64,000 nucleotides of DNA from NCBI GenBank assembly GCA_016926955.1, contig JAFGNN010000065.1:62001-126000 (forward strand). Reading direction: 5' to 3'. Source of the stretch: Spirochaetales bacterium. GTDB taxonomy: Bacteria; Spirochaetota; Spirochaetia; Treponematales; UBA12059. Under the pieces are notes generated by a model that ran no database searches, was not told where the DNA came from, and was given only the letters and a program-made list of their open reading frames with translations. How positions within the stretch are numbered: position 1 is the stretch's first letter; each line of letters starts with the position of its first letter. Both the position numbers and the translations under genes were made by a program. Below are positions 16,254-26,560 of the stretch, piece after piece.

Positions 16254-17649
16254 ACCGGGCGGACAGGATCGCGGCGGACTCGGACCGCGTCGAGCCCAGC
16301 TCTCCGGAGACGACCCAGTAGGTTTCGCCCGCGCGGAGCGGCACGGGGGCCGTCTCCTGGTCGACATGCTCGCCCACGTTCGATACCAGTTCCTCGCCGA
16401 AAGCGCCGAAAACGGCCAGCAACACCTCGCGCCCGTCGCCGGCGGAGTGGGAGAAGCGCACCGGGGCGCTCTTCTCCGGTACGTACCGGTAGGCGAAGAA
16501 CCGGGGACCTGCAACGCTGCCGCCCGAGGCGGCGCCCTCGGCCCAGACGCGCCAGGAAATCGAGTCGCCTCCGCCCGGCTCCAGGTCGGGGCGGTATTTC
16601 GACAGGGCGTTTCCGATGGCGGCCCGCAGCTCCGGAACGGGGCCGAACAGATCATCGGGATCCGGCGCCTCGGCCTCGTTCCCCGTTCCGCTCCCGTCCT
16701 CTACCCCGGAGATTCCGGTCGAGAGTTCGACGCGCGCCCGCGTGCCGTCCGCAGCGATCACGCGCAGGTACTCCTCGTCGACGCCGAGCACGCGGCGCCA
16801 TGGTCCGGGCGACAGCGGATCGAGCCTCGTCCCTTCCCGGAAGGCGAAGCTCGCGACGGAGCCGGCCGAGTCCAGCGCGTACCAGGCGGCGCCGTCACAG
16901 GCGAGGCCGCCGCGCGGATCGAGCCCCGCGGCCGTCCATGCCTCGGTGCCGTCCGCGGCGACCGAGAACAAGGCGCCGTCCATGAGGAGGACGGCGAAGC
17001 GCCCCAGGGCCGAAGCGGGCGAGGAAGCCGGGGCCGCCGGGAGCGGAAGCCTGGTCGCCTGCGTAAGGTCTTCAAGCGCGAACAGGTTGAGCGCGTCGTC
17101 GTAAGCGAGGGCGAGCGTCCCGACAGTCGTCGCGGGGGCGAAGCGCGTCGCCGAACCGGGCTCCGCCGAGGCGAGCGTGCTACCGTCCACGCCGGACAGG
17201 AGCGCGAGCCTGCCAGAGCCGAGGGCGAGGATTCGCGAGCCGTCCAGCAATTCGATCCGATCGGCCGTGAAGGAAAGCTTCGCGGTCCAGAGGGCTTCCG
17301 GAAGGGGCTCGTCCGGCAGACCCAGGCGATAGGGATCGTCGCCCGATGAAGGATACGCGGAGACGTTGCCGTCCTCGAAGGCGGCGACGAGAAGGCCGCC
17401 GCGAACGTCGAGCGCGCTTGCGCGCCCGGAGAGCCACGGGTCCAGGTAGAGCAGCCCGCCCGTGGAGGAAGGCCGGAGCGCGGGCAGCCATCCCGAGCGC
17501 TCGCCATGAGCGGGACGCTCAGGTTCCGCGACGGCGGACGTCGGGGAATCCGGTTCCGCGGCGCCGGAGCTGGTGCCGTCCTTCTCGCCGCAGGAGGCGG
17601 CGAGAAGGACGCAGACCAGGGCTGGCAGGAGGAGTCGTGAGGCTTTCAT
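16252..17649 (-). CDS. Lipoprotein with beta-propeller-like repeats, unknown function
   Basis: A 465-aa protein with a clear lipoprotein signal (MKASRLLLPALVCVLLAASC, lipobox LAASC), so it is anchored in the envelope. After a Ser/Pro/Glu-rich linker, residues about 65-300 show repeated short strands with Leu-Ala-Ser/Asp turns (for example GGLLVAAFEDGNVSAYP, SRILALGSGRLALLSGVDG, RFAVLLMDGALFSVAADG), the pattern of a PQQ- or WD-type propeller. The C-terminal ~110 residues look like a second beta-rich domain ending in YWVVSGELGSTRSES. I recognise no family. Its ATG overlaps the stop of the upstream gene by 4 bp (ATGA), so the two are translationally coupled and probably act together. Confidence 0.75.
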   Translation of the reverse strand: MKASRLLLPALVCVLLAASCGEKDGTSSGAAEPDSPTSAVAEPERPAHGERSGWLPALRPSSTGGLLYLDPWLSGRASALDVRGGLLVAAFEDGNVSAYPSSGDDPYRLGLPDEPLPEALWTAKLSFTADRIELLDGSRILALGSGRLALLSGVDGSTLASAEPGSATRFAPATTVGTLALAYDDALNLFALEDLTQATRLPLPAAPASSPASALGRFAVLLMDGALFSVAADGTEAWTAAGLDPRGGLACDGAAWYALDSAGSVASFAFREGTRLDPLSPGPWRRVLGVDEEYLRVIAADGTRARVELSTGISGVEDGSGTGNEAEAPDPDDLFGPVPELRAAIGNALSKYRPDLEPGGGDSISWRVWAEGAASGGSVAGPRFFAYRYVPEKSAPVRFSHSAGDGREVLLAVFGAFGEELVSNVGEHVDQETAPVPLRAGETYWVVSGELGSTRSESAAILSAR

Positions 17650-19304
17650 CTGTCGAGCTCTCCGAGGGCGGCCAGGAGTTCCGCGGCGGCCGCGGCGGAA
17701 GCGGCCTTGACGCGGAGCCGAAGGCCCGCCGCCGGATCCGCCTCCCGCTCGCGCTTCAGGGCATCCGGATCGCCGGTGTATAGGTATTGAAGGGCCCCGT
17801 AGAGGGTCGAACCGAGCTTGACCGTTCCCTGGAAACCGATCGCGCGCATCGTGGCCGCGAAACGGTCCGCGGCGTCGAGATAGGCCGCCGCGAAGGCCGC
17901 GTCGCCCCAGTCGTCCAAGGGGCCCGCGCCGTCGACGATTCCCGCGGAGGCCAGACGTTCCCGGCCGGAGCTTCCGGCGCCGAGGAAGTCATCCAGCACG
18001 CGTGATGCGAGTGCCGCGCTCTTTGCGGGATCGAGCGGCTTGAAGCCCGAGTCCGTGGAAACGCCAAGTTCGACGCGCCAGGTGCCCGTCTCCGCGTCGA
18101 GCGGCAGGCAGCGGGCTGAAACCGGCAGGTCGGCCGACGCAACCCCTTCGGCCGGCTCGAGCCCGGCGCGGAGACCCGCGTCGGCGACCAGGGCTTCGAC
18201 GGCGCGGAATACGCGCTCGCGCGGGACGGCGAAGGCGGGCGCGAGGAAGACGACGCGCCGGGCCGCCGGATCGGCGAAGGCGGCGCGGAACGCTTCGAGG
18301 GGCTCGCGCCCGGCGAGGAACGCCGATTCGAAGGCCGTGAGCGCCGCCGCGCTCTCCGCGCGGGGCAGAAGCCTCGCTTCCGGCAGCGGCGGGCCACCGG
18401 CAAGGACCGGAAGGGCCGACGCGAAAACCCGGAGCGCGATCCGCACGTGGAAGGCGTCCAGCGAGAGCCTTGCGGCGGCCCGGGCTCTCCCCTCGTCATC
18501 GAGGGCGCGCAGGGCGATGGCCAGGGTCCAGGCCTCGTACGGAGCGAGGGAGGCGGCCAGTTCGAAGGCGCGCCACGGCTCGAGGGCATCCAGCGCGTCG
18601 AGGGCGGTGGCAAGGGCGGCGGAATCGAGCGCGAGCGAGCCGGCCCCCGAGGCGAGCGCCGCCGCCGCGCCCAGCCAGGCGTTCGCGGCCCGAAGTTCAA
18701 GAGTTGCACGTTCTTTCAGGGAAGCAGCGGTGGCTGCGCCGAGGGCGGCCTCGAGGGGCGCGCGCATCGCCCGGTCCGGCGCGGCCAGGAGTCCGAGGGC
18801 TTCCTCGGCATCGGCTGCGAGATGCATCCGGCAGATTGCAGCGCGGCCGGACGGTCCGAGCGCGTTCAGCGCCTCGAGCGTCTCGGCTGCGTACGGATAC
18901 CGCCCGTAGAGCCCGACGGGAGAACGCGCGGCCAGCGCTCCGCGCAGGGTCTCCCAAGGTGCGCCGGCGAGCCCGGCGAGCTGGGGCTCGAGAAGCTTGA
19001 GGAAGCCGGCCGCCGCCTTGGCCCTGGCTTTCACCGCCTCGGCGACCGGGAGCGCGCCGGACTCGGCTCGTTTCCCCTGGTCCCCGTTCCCCGCGTCGCG
19101 GAGGGCGGGATCACGGGCCATAGCGGCGGCGATCAACGCCGTCTCGAGTACCCGTATCGAGTCGTCGAGGTTCTTGGCGGCCGCCTGCAGCGGAGCGCGC
19201 TGTTTGGGCGCGGCGAAATCGAGCCAGGCGTAATCCTGGGCGCCCAGGTGAAGGGCCGCGAGCAGGAACAGGACTCCCGTCGCGACCGCCTTGCCGGGTT
19301 TCAT
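17646..19304 (-). CDS. Exported alanine-rich helical protein, unknown function
   Basis: A 552-aa protein. The start at 19304 gives a signal peptide (MKPGKAVATGVLFLLAALHLGAQ, cleavage after LGAQ likely); GAGG lies 9 bases upstream. The mature part is very rich in Ala, Leu, Arg and Glu and is almost all predicted helix, with stretches such as AAPKQRAPLQAAAKNLDDSI at the front and LGSTLYGALQYLYTGDPDAL near the end. I see no enzymatic motif. It could be a scaffold or a TPR-like solenoid. It overlaps the lipoprotein gene downstream (ATGA), and together with the phosphoribosyltransferase upstream may form a transcription unit, although a hairpin lies in the 80-bp gap. No family recognised. Confidence 0.65.
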   Translation of the reverse strand: MKPGKAVATGVLFLLAALHLGAQDYAWLDFAAPKQRAPLQAAAKNLDDSIRVLETALIAAAMARDPALRDAGNGDQGKRAESGALPVAEAVKARAKAAAGFLKLLEPQLAGLAGAPWETLRGALAARSPVGLYGRYPYAAETLEALNALGPSGRAAICRMHLAADAEEALGLLAAPDRAMRAPLEAALGAATAASLKERATLELRAANAWLGAAAALASGAGSLALDSAALATALDALDALEPWRAFELAASLAPYEAWTLAIALRALDDEGRARAAARLSLDAFHVRIALRVFASALPVLAGGPPLPEARLLPRAESAAALTAFESAFLAGREPLEAFRAAFADPAARRVVFLAPAFAVPRERVFRAVEALVADAGLRAGLEPAEGVASADLPVSARCLPLDAETGTWRVELGVSTDSGFKPLDPAKSAALASRVLDDFLGAGSSGRERLASAGIVDGAGPLDDWGDAAFAAAYLDAADRFAATMRAIGFQGTVKLGSTLYGALQYLYTGDPDALKREREADPAAGLRLRVKAASAAAAAELLAALGELDR

Positions 19305-19326
19305 GCGGTGCGTCCTCGTACGTGGA

Positions 19327-19355
19327 AGATCCGTCGCCGTGGCGACGACGGATCT
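19327..19355. other. Intergenic hairpin, 10-bp perfect stem
   Basis: AGATCCGTCG and CGACGGATCT pair perfectly across a 9-base loop, downstream of the phosphoribosyltransferase on the minus strand. No T-run follows. Terminator-like or RNA-stability element. Confidence 0.5.
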
Positions 19356-19384
19356 CGCGGCGGCCTTGAATCCCATCAGGGGCC

Positions 19385-19990
19385 CTAGCTCTTGAGCGTC
19401 TTGAGTATGCCCTGGAGCTCAGGATCGCGGGGATAGTAGAACTCGCGGAGCTCCTCTTCGGTCAAACCCACGAGCTCGTGGCTCATGTAATGGATCCAGA
19501 CCTCGTCCTCCGGCGTCGCGATCTCGTGCTTGCGGCACCAGTAGTCGGGGTGGATGGGCAGGGCCTCGTCGCGGTAGGCGATCACCTTGTAGTCGTGCAC
19601 GGCGACCTTGATGTCCTTCCGGGGTATGCCCTTCCGGAGGATTATGTTCACCAGGTGGTTGACCGTCCGCCCCGAATCGTAGATGTCGTCGACGAGCAGG
19701 ATCTTGTCGCCGGTCCTGAGGTGGTTCGGGCTGTAGGTCCAGCCATCGACCCTGACTTGCTCCCGCTTCCGGATGTCGGTGTAGGAGCGCGCGACGACGG
19801 CGGCGTAGAATGACGGACGGCCGTCCGTCCTCGCTATCTTGAAGTACTCCGAGATGACGTTGCCGAGGTAGGCGCCTCCGCGGAGCGACACGTAAATCAC
19901 GTCGGGCACGAAGCCGTCGGAGTGGATCCTGTGCGCGAGCTTGAGCGCGTTGTTGCGTACCTGGTCATAGGGAAGGAATTCCTTGCGCAT
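19385..19990 (-). CDS. Phosphoribosyltransferase (purine salvage type)
   Basis: A 201-aa protein. The PRPP-binding loop is unmistakable: KILLVDDIYDSGRTVNHLV, with the two acidic residues, and the N-terminal PP loop is YVSLRGGAYLGN. These place it in the type I PRTase fold used for hypoxanthine, guanine or xanthine salvage in the cytoplasm. The hood region (HPDYWCRKHEIATPEDEVWIH) contains the aromatic residue typical of base binding, but the specific base cannot be assigned; in many genomes such proteins are annotated as Xpt/Gpt-like or simply as PRTases. Start at 19990, preceded by AAGGAAAGGTGG; an ATG eight codons upstream in the same frame lacks a good ribosome site. It lies downstream of the HtrA gene. 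Confidence 0.9.
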   Translation of the reverse strand: MRKEFLPYDQVRNNALKLAHRIHSDGFVPDVIYVSLRGGAYLGNVISEYFKIARTDGRPSFYAAVVARSYTDIRKREQVRVDGWTYSPNHLRTGDKILLVDDIYDSGRTVNHLVNIILRKGIPRKDIKVAVHDYKVIAYRDEALPIHPDYWCRKHEIATPEDEVWIHYMSHELVGLTEEELREFYYPRDPELQGILKTLKS

Positions 19991-20015
19991 CGATCCACCT
20001 TTCCTTATATGCACG

Positions 20016-20048
20016 GGCGCCGGGAGGCTGCATCTGCCCCCCGGCGCC
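20016..20048. other. Intergenic hairpin downstream of htrA
   Basis: GGCGCCGGG and CCCGGCGCC pair perfectly around a 15-base loop that itself contains GGC/GCC. It follows the HtrA stop codon on the minus strand; no T-run. The rest of 19991-20091 holds only the ribosome site of the next gene. Confidence 0.45.
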
Positions 20049-20091
20049 GCGGCCGCGGCACCACGCCGCTACGCCTCAGCGCATTCTAGCC

Positions 20092-21603
<1,512 letters not shown>

Positions 21604-21667
21604 GGTCGGGAATCCTCCGGGAAATTGTCGATTGCCTGTACTTCGCGTCAACAAATCAACGTTACAA

Positions 21668-21696
21668 AAGATACAGGCGCGGGGCGGCGACGGCAA
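21668..21696 (-). promoter_or_regulatory. Sigma70-type promoter of htrA
   Basis: On the minus strand TTGCCG, 17 bases, TATCTT, giving a leader of about 58 bases. A second weaker pair (TTGACG with ACAATT) lies closer to the gene. No heat-shock-type consensus was seen. Confidence 0.5.
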
Positions 21697-21732
21697 ATGA
21701 GATCGGTCCGGGCGTTCCGCGCCCGCGCAGGC

Positions 21733-22479
21733 TCACCAGTCGGTGAGCACCCTGCAGCCGTCCTGCGTCACCACGACCGTATGCTCGAAGTGCGCCGAGG
21801 GTCTTCCGTCCAGGGTCACCACGGTCCAATCGTCCTCGAGCACGGTGACGTCCCCGGTACCCAGGTTGATCATCGGCTCGATGGCCAGGACCATGCCGGG
21901 AACCAGCCGGGGATTGGGTCCGGGACTGACGTAGTTGGGGACCTGCGGGTCCTCGTGCTGGGAAAATCCGACGCCGTGGCCGCAATACTGCCGGACTACC
22001 CCGAAACCGGCGGCGACAGCGTGGGCGTACACGGCCTTTCCGATGTGGTGGACGCGATTGCCCGGCTTGACCTGGGCGATGGCGAGCTCGAGGCACTCCT
22101 TCGTCACTTCCATGAGGCGGCGGACTTCCGGAGCGACCGTGCCGACGGCGACGCTGAAGGCGGCGTCGGAGAAGTAGCCGTCGAGTTCGATGCCGCAGTC
22201 TATTCCCGCCAGGTCACCCTCCGCGAGGCGCCGCTTGCCCGGAATGCCGTGAATGACCTCCTCGTTGACGGACACGCAGAGGGTTGCCGGATAATCCATG
22301 TACCCGAGGAAGGCGGGCTTGCCGCCGGCCTTGACGATGAACTCGCGGGCGAAATCATCCAGCTCGCCGGTACTGACGCCCGGAACGATCCGCGGCCTGA
22401 GCGCCGCGTAGAGTTCCGAGAGGAGCTGGCAGGAACGGGCTATGCCTTCGACCTGGCGGGCGTTCTTCAGTTTCAACAT
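21733..22479 (-). CDS. map: Methionine aminopeptidase, type I
   Basis: A 248-aa enzyme that removes the initiator methionine from nascent proteins. The five metal ligands are visible in order: Asp in GIDCGIELDGYFSDAAFSV (both aspartates), His in YCGHGVG, Glu in VLAIEPMINLG and Glu in AHFEHTVVVT. The conserved His of EEVIHGIPGKRRL is also present. Length matches type I enzymes without the N-terminal zinc extension. Start at ATG 22479 with GAAGGAAGG upstream. It follows the TPR lipoprotein gene by only 11 bp, so it is probably the last gene of the PPIase-nusB-TPR-map unit. An essential cytoplasmic function with no sign of anything odd. Confidence 0.96.
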   Translation of the reverse strand: MLKLKNARQVEGIARSCQLLSELYAALRPRIVPGVSTGELDDFAREFIVKAGGKPAFLGYMDYPATLCVSVNEEVIHGIPGKRRLAEGDLAGIDCGIELDGYFSDAAFSVAVGTVAPEVRRLMEVTKECLELAIAQVKPGNRVHHIGKAVYAHAVAAGFGVVRQYCGHGVGFSQHEDPQVPNYVSPGPNPRLVPGMVLAIEPMINLGTGDVTVLEDDWTVVTLDGRPSAHFEHTVVVTQDGCRVLTDW

Positions 22480-22490
22480 GGGTCCTTCCT

Positions 22491-24140
22491 TCAGGGGCGC
22501 GATGCGGCGGCCATGAGGCTCGCCGCTTCTATCGAACCGGGCGTGAGATCGAGCGCGACGGTGAGGACGGCCTTGGCGGCGGCGGAATCGCCCGATGCGA
22601 TGAGGTCGCGAGCTTCCTCGACCAGGAAGCGTGTTTTGTCCCCGGTATCGCTTGATTCCCTTGCCGCGAGCGACCATCTGTCGGCCGCCTCGCGTCGGCG
22701 GCCTGTCTCGCGCAACAGGAGCGCGAGACAGGCCGTCGACGCGTAGCCCCCATCCAGGACGCCTCGGGCTTCGATGATGTCGATCGCGGCATCGAGTCGG
22801 CCAGTCGCTACGGCCTCGAGCGCGCCGGCGAACCAGCCCGCTTCCCCGCCGGCAGACGCTGAAAGCGCGCGGCGCGCCGCCAGGACCGCGGCCCAAGGCT
22901 CTCCGGAGCGCACGAGCATCGACAGCGCGGCATCCAGCACTTCGGGGTCATCTGGATCGATTTCAAGAGCGGCAAGCGCGTCCAGCGCGGCGCGCGAGGG
23001 ATCCCCTCCGCGCAGGCGGGCGGCCGCCGAGATCAACAGGGCGTCGGGGCGCTTTCCGAGAGACGAGGCGAGGAGCATGGCCTCCACCGCCTCGCCCGTG
23101 CGCGAGAGGCGGGCGGCCCTGGCCAGAGCGACCTCGGGAAGCTCGCCGAACCCCGAGGCCAGCCGTGCGTCGCGGTAGGCGAGCTCCTCCGGGTCGACGG
23201 GACCGAGGAGCTTGGCCCGCTCGGGATGGCTCGCGTCCAGGTCGGGCCGCCAGCCTTCGGCGAGCAGGGCCAGGGTCTCCCATGATTTCCAGGATGAAGC
23301 CGGTGCCTCGTCCAAGAGGGCGAGGTGCAGCCTCCGGGACAGTTCGATGTCGCCGGACATCAGTGCGGCGTCGGCGCGGCGCGCCAGATCGATCGCCCGC
23401 GCGCTCCGCCCGGCCTCCGGGGTGCCCGGTTCGGGGTCTGCCGGAAGCGGCGCCGCGAGCACGAGATCGAAACGGCCGAGCTCCCAGGCGAGCTCCGGCG
23501 CCGAAGCGCCGAGCGAAGACGCCGCGTCGAGGTAACGCTCCGCGAGGAATACATCCGAACGGCCGAGCGCGAAGCATGCCGCTACCAGAAGGGGTTCGGG
23601 AGCCCGGAGCGCCTCCGCGACCAGGCCGAGGGAAGCCGGGCCCGGATCCGGCGGCATCCTGCCCTCCCTCAAGGCGATTCTCGCTTCGCTTATCCAGGCC
23701 AGCGCGTAGAGCTCCGGCTCGTCGCCGGGCGCGAGGGGATCGTCGAAGAGCGCAAGCGCTTCGCCGGGCGATCCGGCGTCCAAGCGGGCGGCGGCGCACG
23801 CGTAGGCCAGTGAAGGATGGTTGGGGAAGGCGGCGAGCGCACGTTCGGCGACCGCGCGGTACAGACCGGCGTCATTTTCATTGCGGGCCCTGGACACGAG
23901 CCTGAGCTGGTCGCGCGCCGATCCCGCCTTTCGCGACGCGGCCTCGTAGAGGCCCGCCCTGGCGGCCGGTGCGGCCGTGTCGATACGCGCGAGCGCTTCC
24001 TCGAAGCCGCCGGATGGAGCGCAGGATGGGGTGGCGAACGCCAGAACGCCCGCGAGGGCGGCTAGCACCCTCGCGCGCGCCCGTCCGCCGAGGCGGCGGC
24101 CGGTCTCAGTCGACCTTCCGCTCCGCCTTCCAGACCCCAT
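22491..24140 (-). CDS. Large TPR-like lipoprotein, unknown function
   Basis: A 549-aa protein with an Arg-rich N-region, a hydrophobic stretch (VLAALAGVLAFATPSC) and a cysteine at about residue 40 in a weak lipobox, so probably a lipoprotein. The remainder is a helical solenoid of TPR-like units, for example LYRAVAERALAAFPNHPSLA, ARRALSASAGGEAGWFAGAL and AAKAVLTVALDLTPGSIEAA. Such proteins serve as scaffolds for other envelope proteins. The start at 24140 overlaps the end of nusB by 35 bp in another frame; an internal start closer to the hydrophobic segment is possible, since the N-region before it is long. It lies between nusB and map in one transcription unit. No specific family recognised. 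Confidence 0.75.
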   Translation of the reverse strand: MGSGRRSGRSTETGRRLGGRARARVLAALAGVLAFATPSCAPSGGFEEALARIDTAAPAARAGLYEAASRKAGSARDQLRLVSRARNENDAGLYRAVAERALAAFPNHPSLAYACAAARLDAGSPGEALALFDDPLAPGDEPELYALAWISEARIALREGRMPPDPGPASLGLVAEALRAPEPLLVAACFALGRSDVFLAERYLDAASSLGASAPELAWELGRFDLVLAAPLPADPEPGTPEAGRSARAIDLARRADAALMSGDIELSRRLHLALLDEAPASSWKSWETLALLAEGWRPDLDASHPERAKLLGPVDPEELAYRDARLASGFGELPEVALARAARLSRTGEAVEAMLLASSLGKRPDALLISAAARLRGGDPSRAALDALAALEIDPDDPEVLDAALSMLVRSGEPWAAVLAARRALSASAGGEAGWFAGALEAVATGRLDAAIDIIEARGVLDGGYASTACLALLLRETGRRREAADRWSLAARESSDTGDKTRFLVEEARDLIASGDSAAAKAVLTVALDLTPGSIEAASLMAAASRP

Positions 24141-24531
24141 CCAAAACCCCGTTTATGAACTTGTAGGAATCCTCGGAACCGAATTCCTTCGCTATCTCGA
24201 TCGCTTCGTCGATGGTGATCTGCGCCGGAATGTCGGGCTGCTCGAGCAGGGACCAGACCGATATCCGCAGGATCGCGAGCTCGACGCGCTTCAGGCGTTC
24301 GAAGGTCCAGTGTTCGAGGCGTCGCCTTATGGACTCGTCGATACGCTCGATGTCCCCCACGGTTCCGGCGATCATGAGGCCCGCGAAGACGCGCACCTCC
24401 TGGTCGAGGGCGGCGCGCTTGTCCTCGTCGAGCCACGCGAAGTCGAGCAACTCGTCCAGGGGAGTCCCGGCCACGTCCCAGGCGTAGAGCGCCTGGAACG
24501 CGAGTATCCTGCCTTTCCGGCGCGAAGCCAT
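24106..24531 (-). CDS. nusB: Transcription antitermination factor NusB
   Basis: A 141-aa all-helical RNA-binding protein. It begins MASRRKGRILAFQALYAWD, the standard NusB opening whose arginine-rich segment binds boxA RNA, and ends with ERLKRVELAILRISVWSLL, ITIDEAIEIAKEFGSEDSYKFINGVLD, the conserved C-terminal helices that contact NusE (S10). Length is typical. It acts in rRNA transcription antitermination. The start codon lies 9 bp after the stop of the PPIase gene, and its 3' end overlaps the TPR lipoprotein gene by 35 bp, so all are likely on one mRNA. Confidence 0.96.
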   Translation of the reverse strand: MASRRKGRILAFQALYAWDVAGTPLDELLDFAWLDEDKRAALDQEVRVFAGLMIAGTVGDIERIDESIRRRLEHWTFERLKRVELAILRISVWSLLEQPDIPAQITIDEAIEIAKEFGSEDSYKFINGVLDGVWKAERKVD

Positions 24532-24540
24532 CCGCTCCCC

Positions 24541-25575
24541 CTACTTCAGGTTTTCTTCGTAGATCTTGACGGTCGCGGCCTTGCGCAGCTCCGCGATCAG
24601 GCTTTCCATGATGTCGGAAAGCAGCTTCTGCCGGGCCGACTGGAGAAGCTGGTAACGGATCACGTCCTGGACGGTCGCGCTCTGTCCCGGCTGGAAGGGA
24701 TCGGTCAGGCTCAGGATCTTGAGGGGCAGTATCTCGTTCACGCGGATGATCTGGTAGCCGGCTTCGTTTTCCACGAGCTCGCCGATCTGCCCGGCCTTGA
24801 GCCCGAAGGCCGAGTCCATGAACTCCTGTCCCCAGCTCTGCACGGCCTGCGGCGAACGGGGAACGTAGAGCGAACTCGTCCCGCGGAAACCGGAGCTCGG
24901 ATCGGAAGCCTTTACGAGGTACTCGTCGAACCGGACCGGGTTTTCGCGGATCCGCGCCGCGAGGTCGAGCATCATGGTCTTGGCCTTGGCGCGGCCCGCG
25001 GCGTCCATTCCCCTCGTGTCGACGTATATGACGCTCACGCGCACCGTGTCCGGGCGAAGGTAGCTGGACTTGTTCAGCTCGTAGGCCTCGATGACCTCGT
25101 CGGCGGTCGGTGCCTTGAGCTTTTCGACATCGGACTTGCGGAAGGTGTCGACATACTTCTGGAAGAGGATCTGCTGTTTGGCGGACTTGCGGAGCTCCGC
25201 GAAGTCGATGCCCTGAGCCTTGAGGGCGGCCTCGAACTGGGCGTCGGAAAGCCCGCCGGCCGTCTGTTCGCGCATCATCTTGATGTAGGCGTCGATCTCG
25301 GCCTCGGTCGCGAACAGCTTGTCGCGCTCGCACATCTGGAAGAAGAGCAGGTCGTTTACCTTGGTTTCGAGGTATTGCCGCTTCTCCTCGGCGGAGAGCT
25401 TGCGTCCGAGCGCCTTCTCCATCACCTGGACGTCCAGGGCGAACTGCCGCTGCCCGAGGACCTCGGACCGAAGGAGCTTCACGGTGGCCACCGGAGCGTC
25501 GATGAGCGTGGACTGGGCGCCGGCGAAACCGGCGAGGAGGAGGACTGCGGCGACGGCCGGGATGATGCGATTCAT
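24541..25575 (-). CDS. SurA/PrsA-like periplasmic folding factor (peptidylprolyl isomerase-type)
   Basis: A 344-aa exported protein with a signal peptide (MNRIIPAVAAVLLLAGFAGA, cleavage before QSTLID). The N-terminal helical domain (about 22-165) resembles SurA_N: VEKLRSEVL-type opening, then QYLETKVNDLLFFQMCERD and FAELRKSAKQQILFQKYVD. A parvulin-like segment follows (about 175-280) with VRVSVIYVDTRGM, FGLKAGQIGELVENEAGYQI and IIRVNEILP, which is the typical 'G-x-i-s-e-pv-e-s--Gyhii-v' signature. The isomerase may be degenerate. Role: chaperoning outer-membrane or lipoproteins in the periplasm. Start fixed by AGGAAGG. It is the first gene before nusB, with a candidate promoter at 25648-25676. 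Confidence 0.85.
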   Translation of the reverse strand: MNRIIPAVAAVLLLAGFAGAQSTLIDAPVATVKLLRSEVLGQRQFALDVQVMEKALGRKLSAEEKRQYLETKVNDLLFFQMCERDKLFATEAEIDAYIKMMREQTAGGLSDAQFEAALKAQGIDFAELRKSAKQQILFQKYVDTFRKSDVEKLKAPTADEVIEAYELNKSSYLRPDTVRVSVIYVDTRGMDAAGRAKAKTMMLDLAARIRENPVRFDEYLVKASDPSSGFRGTSSLYVPRSPQAVQSWGQEFMDSAFGLKAGQIGELVENEAGYQIIRVNEILPLKILSLTDPFQPGQSATVQDVIRYQLLQSARQKLLSDIMESLIAELRKAATVKIYEENLK

Positions 25576-25647
25576 GGCTGGACCTTCCTGGATGCGGTGA
25601 TGGACGGGCGTGCGCCCCGTCGTCATCAAACAAACGATTCGCGCAAA

Positions 25648-25676
25648 GGTATACGAAGCACGGGCTTTCTTCAAGC
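25648..25676 (-). promoter_or_regulatory. Possible promoter of the PPIase-nusB-TPR-map unit
   Basis: TATACC on the minus strand with GCTTGA 17 bases upstream (or TTGAAG at 15). A+T-rich for this genome. Weak -35, so tentative. Confidence 0.3.
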
Positions 25677-26486
25677 AGTTCTCGCGCCCGCGGCCTGGGA
25701 CGCCCGCCGCTCGAGCGTGGCGAGCCCGGCCAGGCGCGGATGGCGCCGGCGGGCTTCCGCGAGCGCGAGGAAGGCGCCGCGCGTGTCGCCCATGCGGAGC
25801 GACAGCTCGGCCTGTCGCCGGAGGAGCTGGGCTGAATCCCTGTCATCGGGGACGATCGAGGCGGCTTCCGCGAGTATCGAGAGGTAGGGTTCGTCCTCGA
25901 GCACCGAACGCAATCCTTCCAACACCAGGCGCCTGAAACGGAGGGCCACCACGTCGAGGAAATAGCCGAGCGCGGGCTTGTCCCGTTCCTTGCGGAAGAT
26001 CGAAAGGTAGACGCGGTAGGCGTCGACGAAGCGGCCGCGCTTCTCGTATTCCTCCGCGATGCAGAATTCCGCGTCCATGGCCTCGGAACGTTCGAAAAAT
26101 CGCTCGAGGCGGCCGTCATCGAGGCCCTGGAGGCTTTCGAACAGCTCGAGGGCTTCATCCTCCAGCCCGTGCAGAAGGTCGTAGACCAGGAGCTTGGCGC
26201 GGTATTCCGGCTGCTCGAGGCGTTCCTTGAGCCAGGCGCGATAGTCGAAGGAGGGCCTGCCCTGAGAGCCCGCGTGGCGTCTGCGGAGGGTGCGGTCGTA
26301 GGCCAGGCGGCGTTCGGGGTCCAGCAGGGTCCGGTAGGCGTCGAGCAGGAGCCGCATGGCCGGATCGTCGTCATTCCCGCGGACCAGATCCGGGTGCAGA
26401 CGCTTCGCCTTGACCCGGAAAGCGCTCTTTATCTCGCGGGTACCGGCGTCGCGCGCCACGCCGAGCAGTTCGTAATGGTCAGCCAC
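25671..26486 (-). CDS. J-domain (DnaJ-like) protein with helical C-terminus
   Basis: A 271-aa protein. The first 65 residues are a J domain: DHYELLGVARDAGTREIKSA, then KRLHPDLVRG containing the HPD tripeptide that stimulates DnaK ATPase, then LLLDAYRTLLDPERRLAYD. The rest (about 75-271) is helical with a TPR-like look (KRGRFVDAYRVYLSIFRKER, RRQAELSLRMGDTRGAFLAL) and lacks the Gly/Phe and zinc-finger regions of DnaJ, so it is a type III J protein that recruits DnaK to a particular client. Start at GTG 26486, with GGGGAGGG 6 bases upstream and the reading VADHYELLGV matching J-domain starts. It follows secG by 74 bp, with a strong hairpin in the gap. Confidence 0.85.
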   Translation of the reverse strand: MADHYELLGVARDAGTREIKSAFRVKAKRLHPDLVRGNDDDPAMRLLLDAYRTLLDPERRLAYDRTLRRRHAGSQGRPSFDYRAWLKERLEQPEYRAKLLVYDLLHGLEDEALELFESLQGLDDGRLERFFERSEAMDAEFCIAEEYEKRGRFVDAYRVYLSIFRKERDKPALGYFLDVVALRFRRLVLEGLRSVLEDEPYLSILAEAASIVPDDRDSAQLLRRQAELSLRMGDTRGAFLALAEARRRHPRLAGLATLERRASQAAGARTA

Positions 26487-26510
26487 GCGAAACCCTCCCC
26501 GGGCGACGAA

Positions 26511-26539
26511 TCGAGCCCGCGCTCTGCGCGCGGGCTCGA
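26511..26539. other. 12-bp perfect hairpin between secG and the J-domain gene
   Basis: TCGAGCCCGCGC and GCGCGGGCTCGA pair perfectly over a 5-base loop. On the minus strand it follows the secG stop; no T-run. Likely RNA-processing, stability or U-less termination. Confidence 0.55.
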
Positions 26540-26560
26540 CCTTGGGCAGGCGGTCTGGCC

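Noticed and set aside
21604-21732. Heat-shock-type promoter for htrA
   Set aside because: No CTTGAA/CCCCAT-like pair at proper spacing; the sigma70-type pair fits better.
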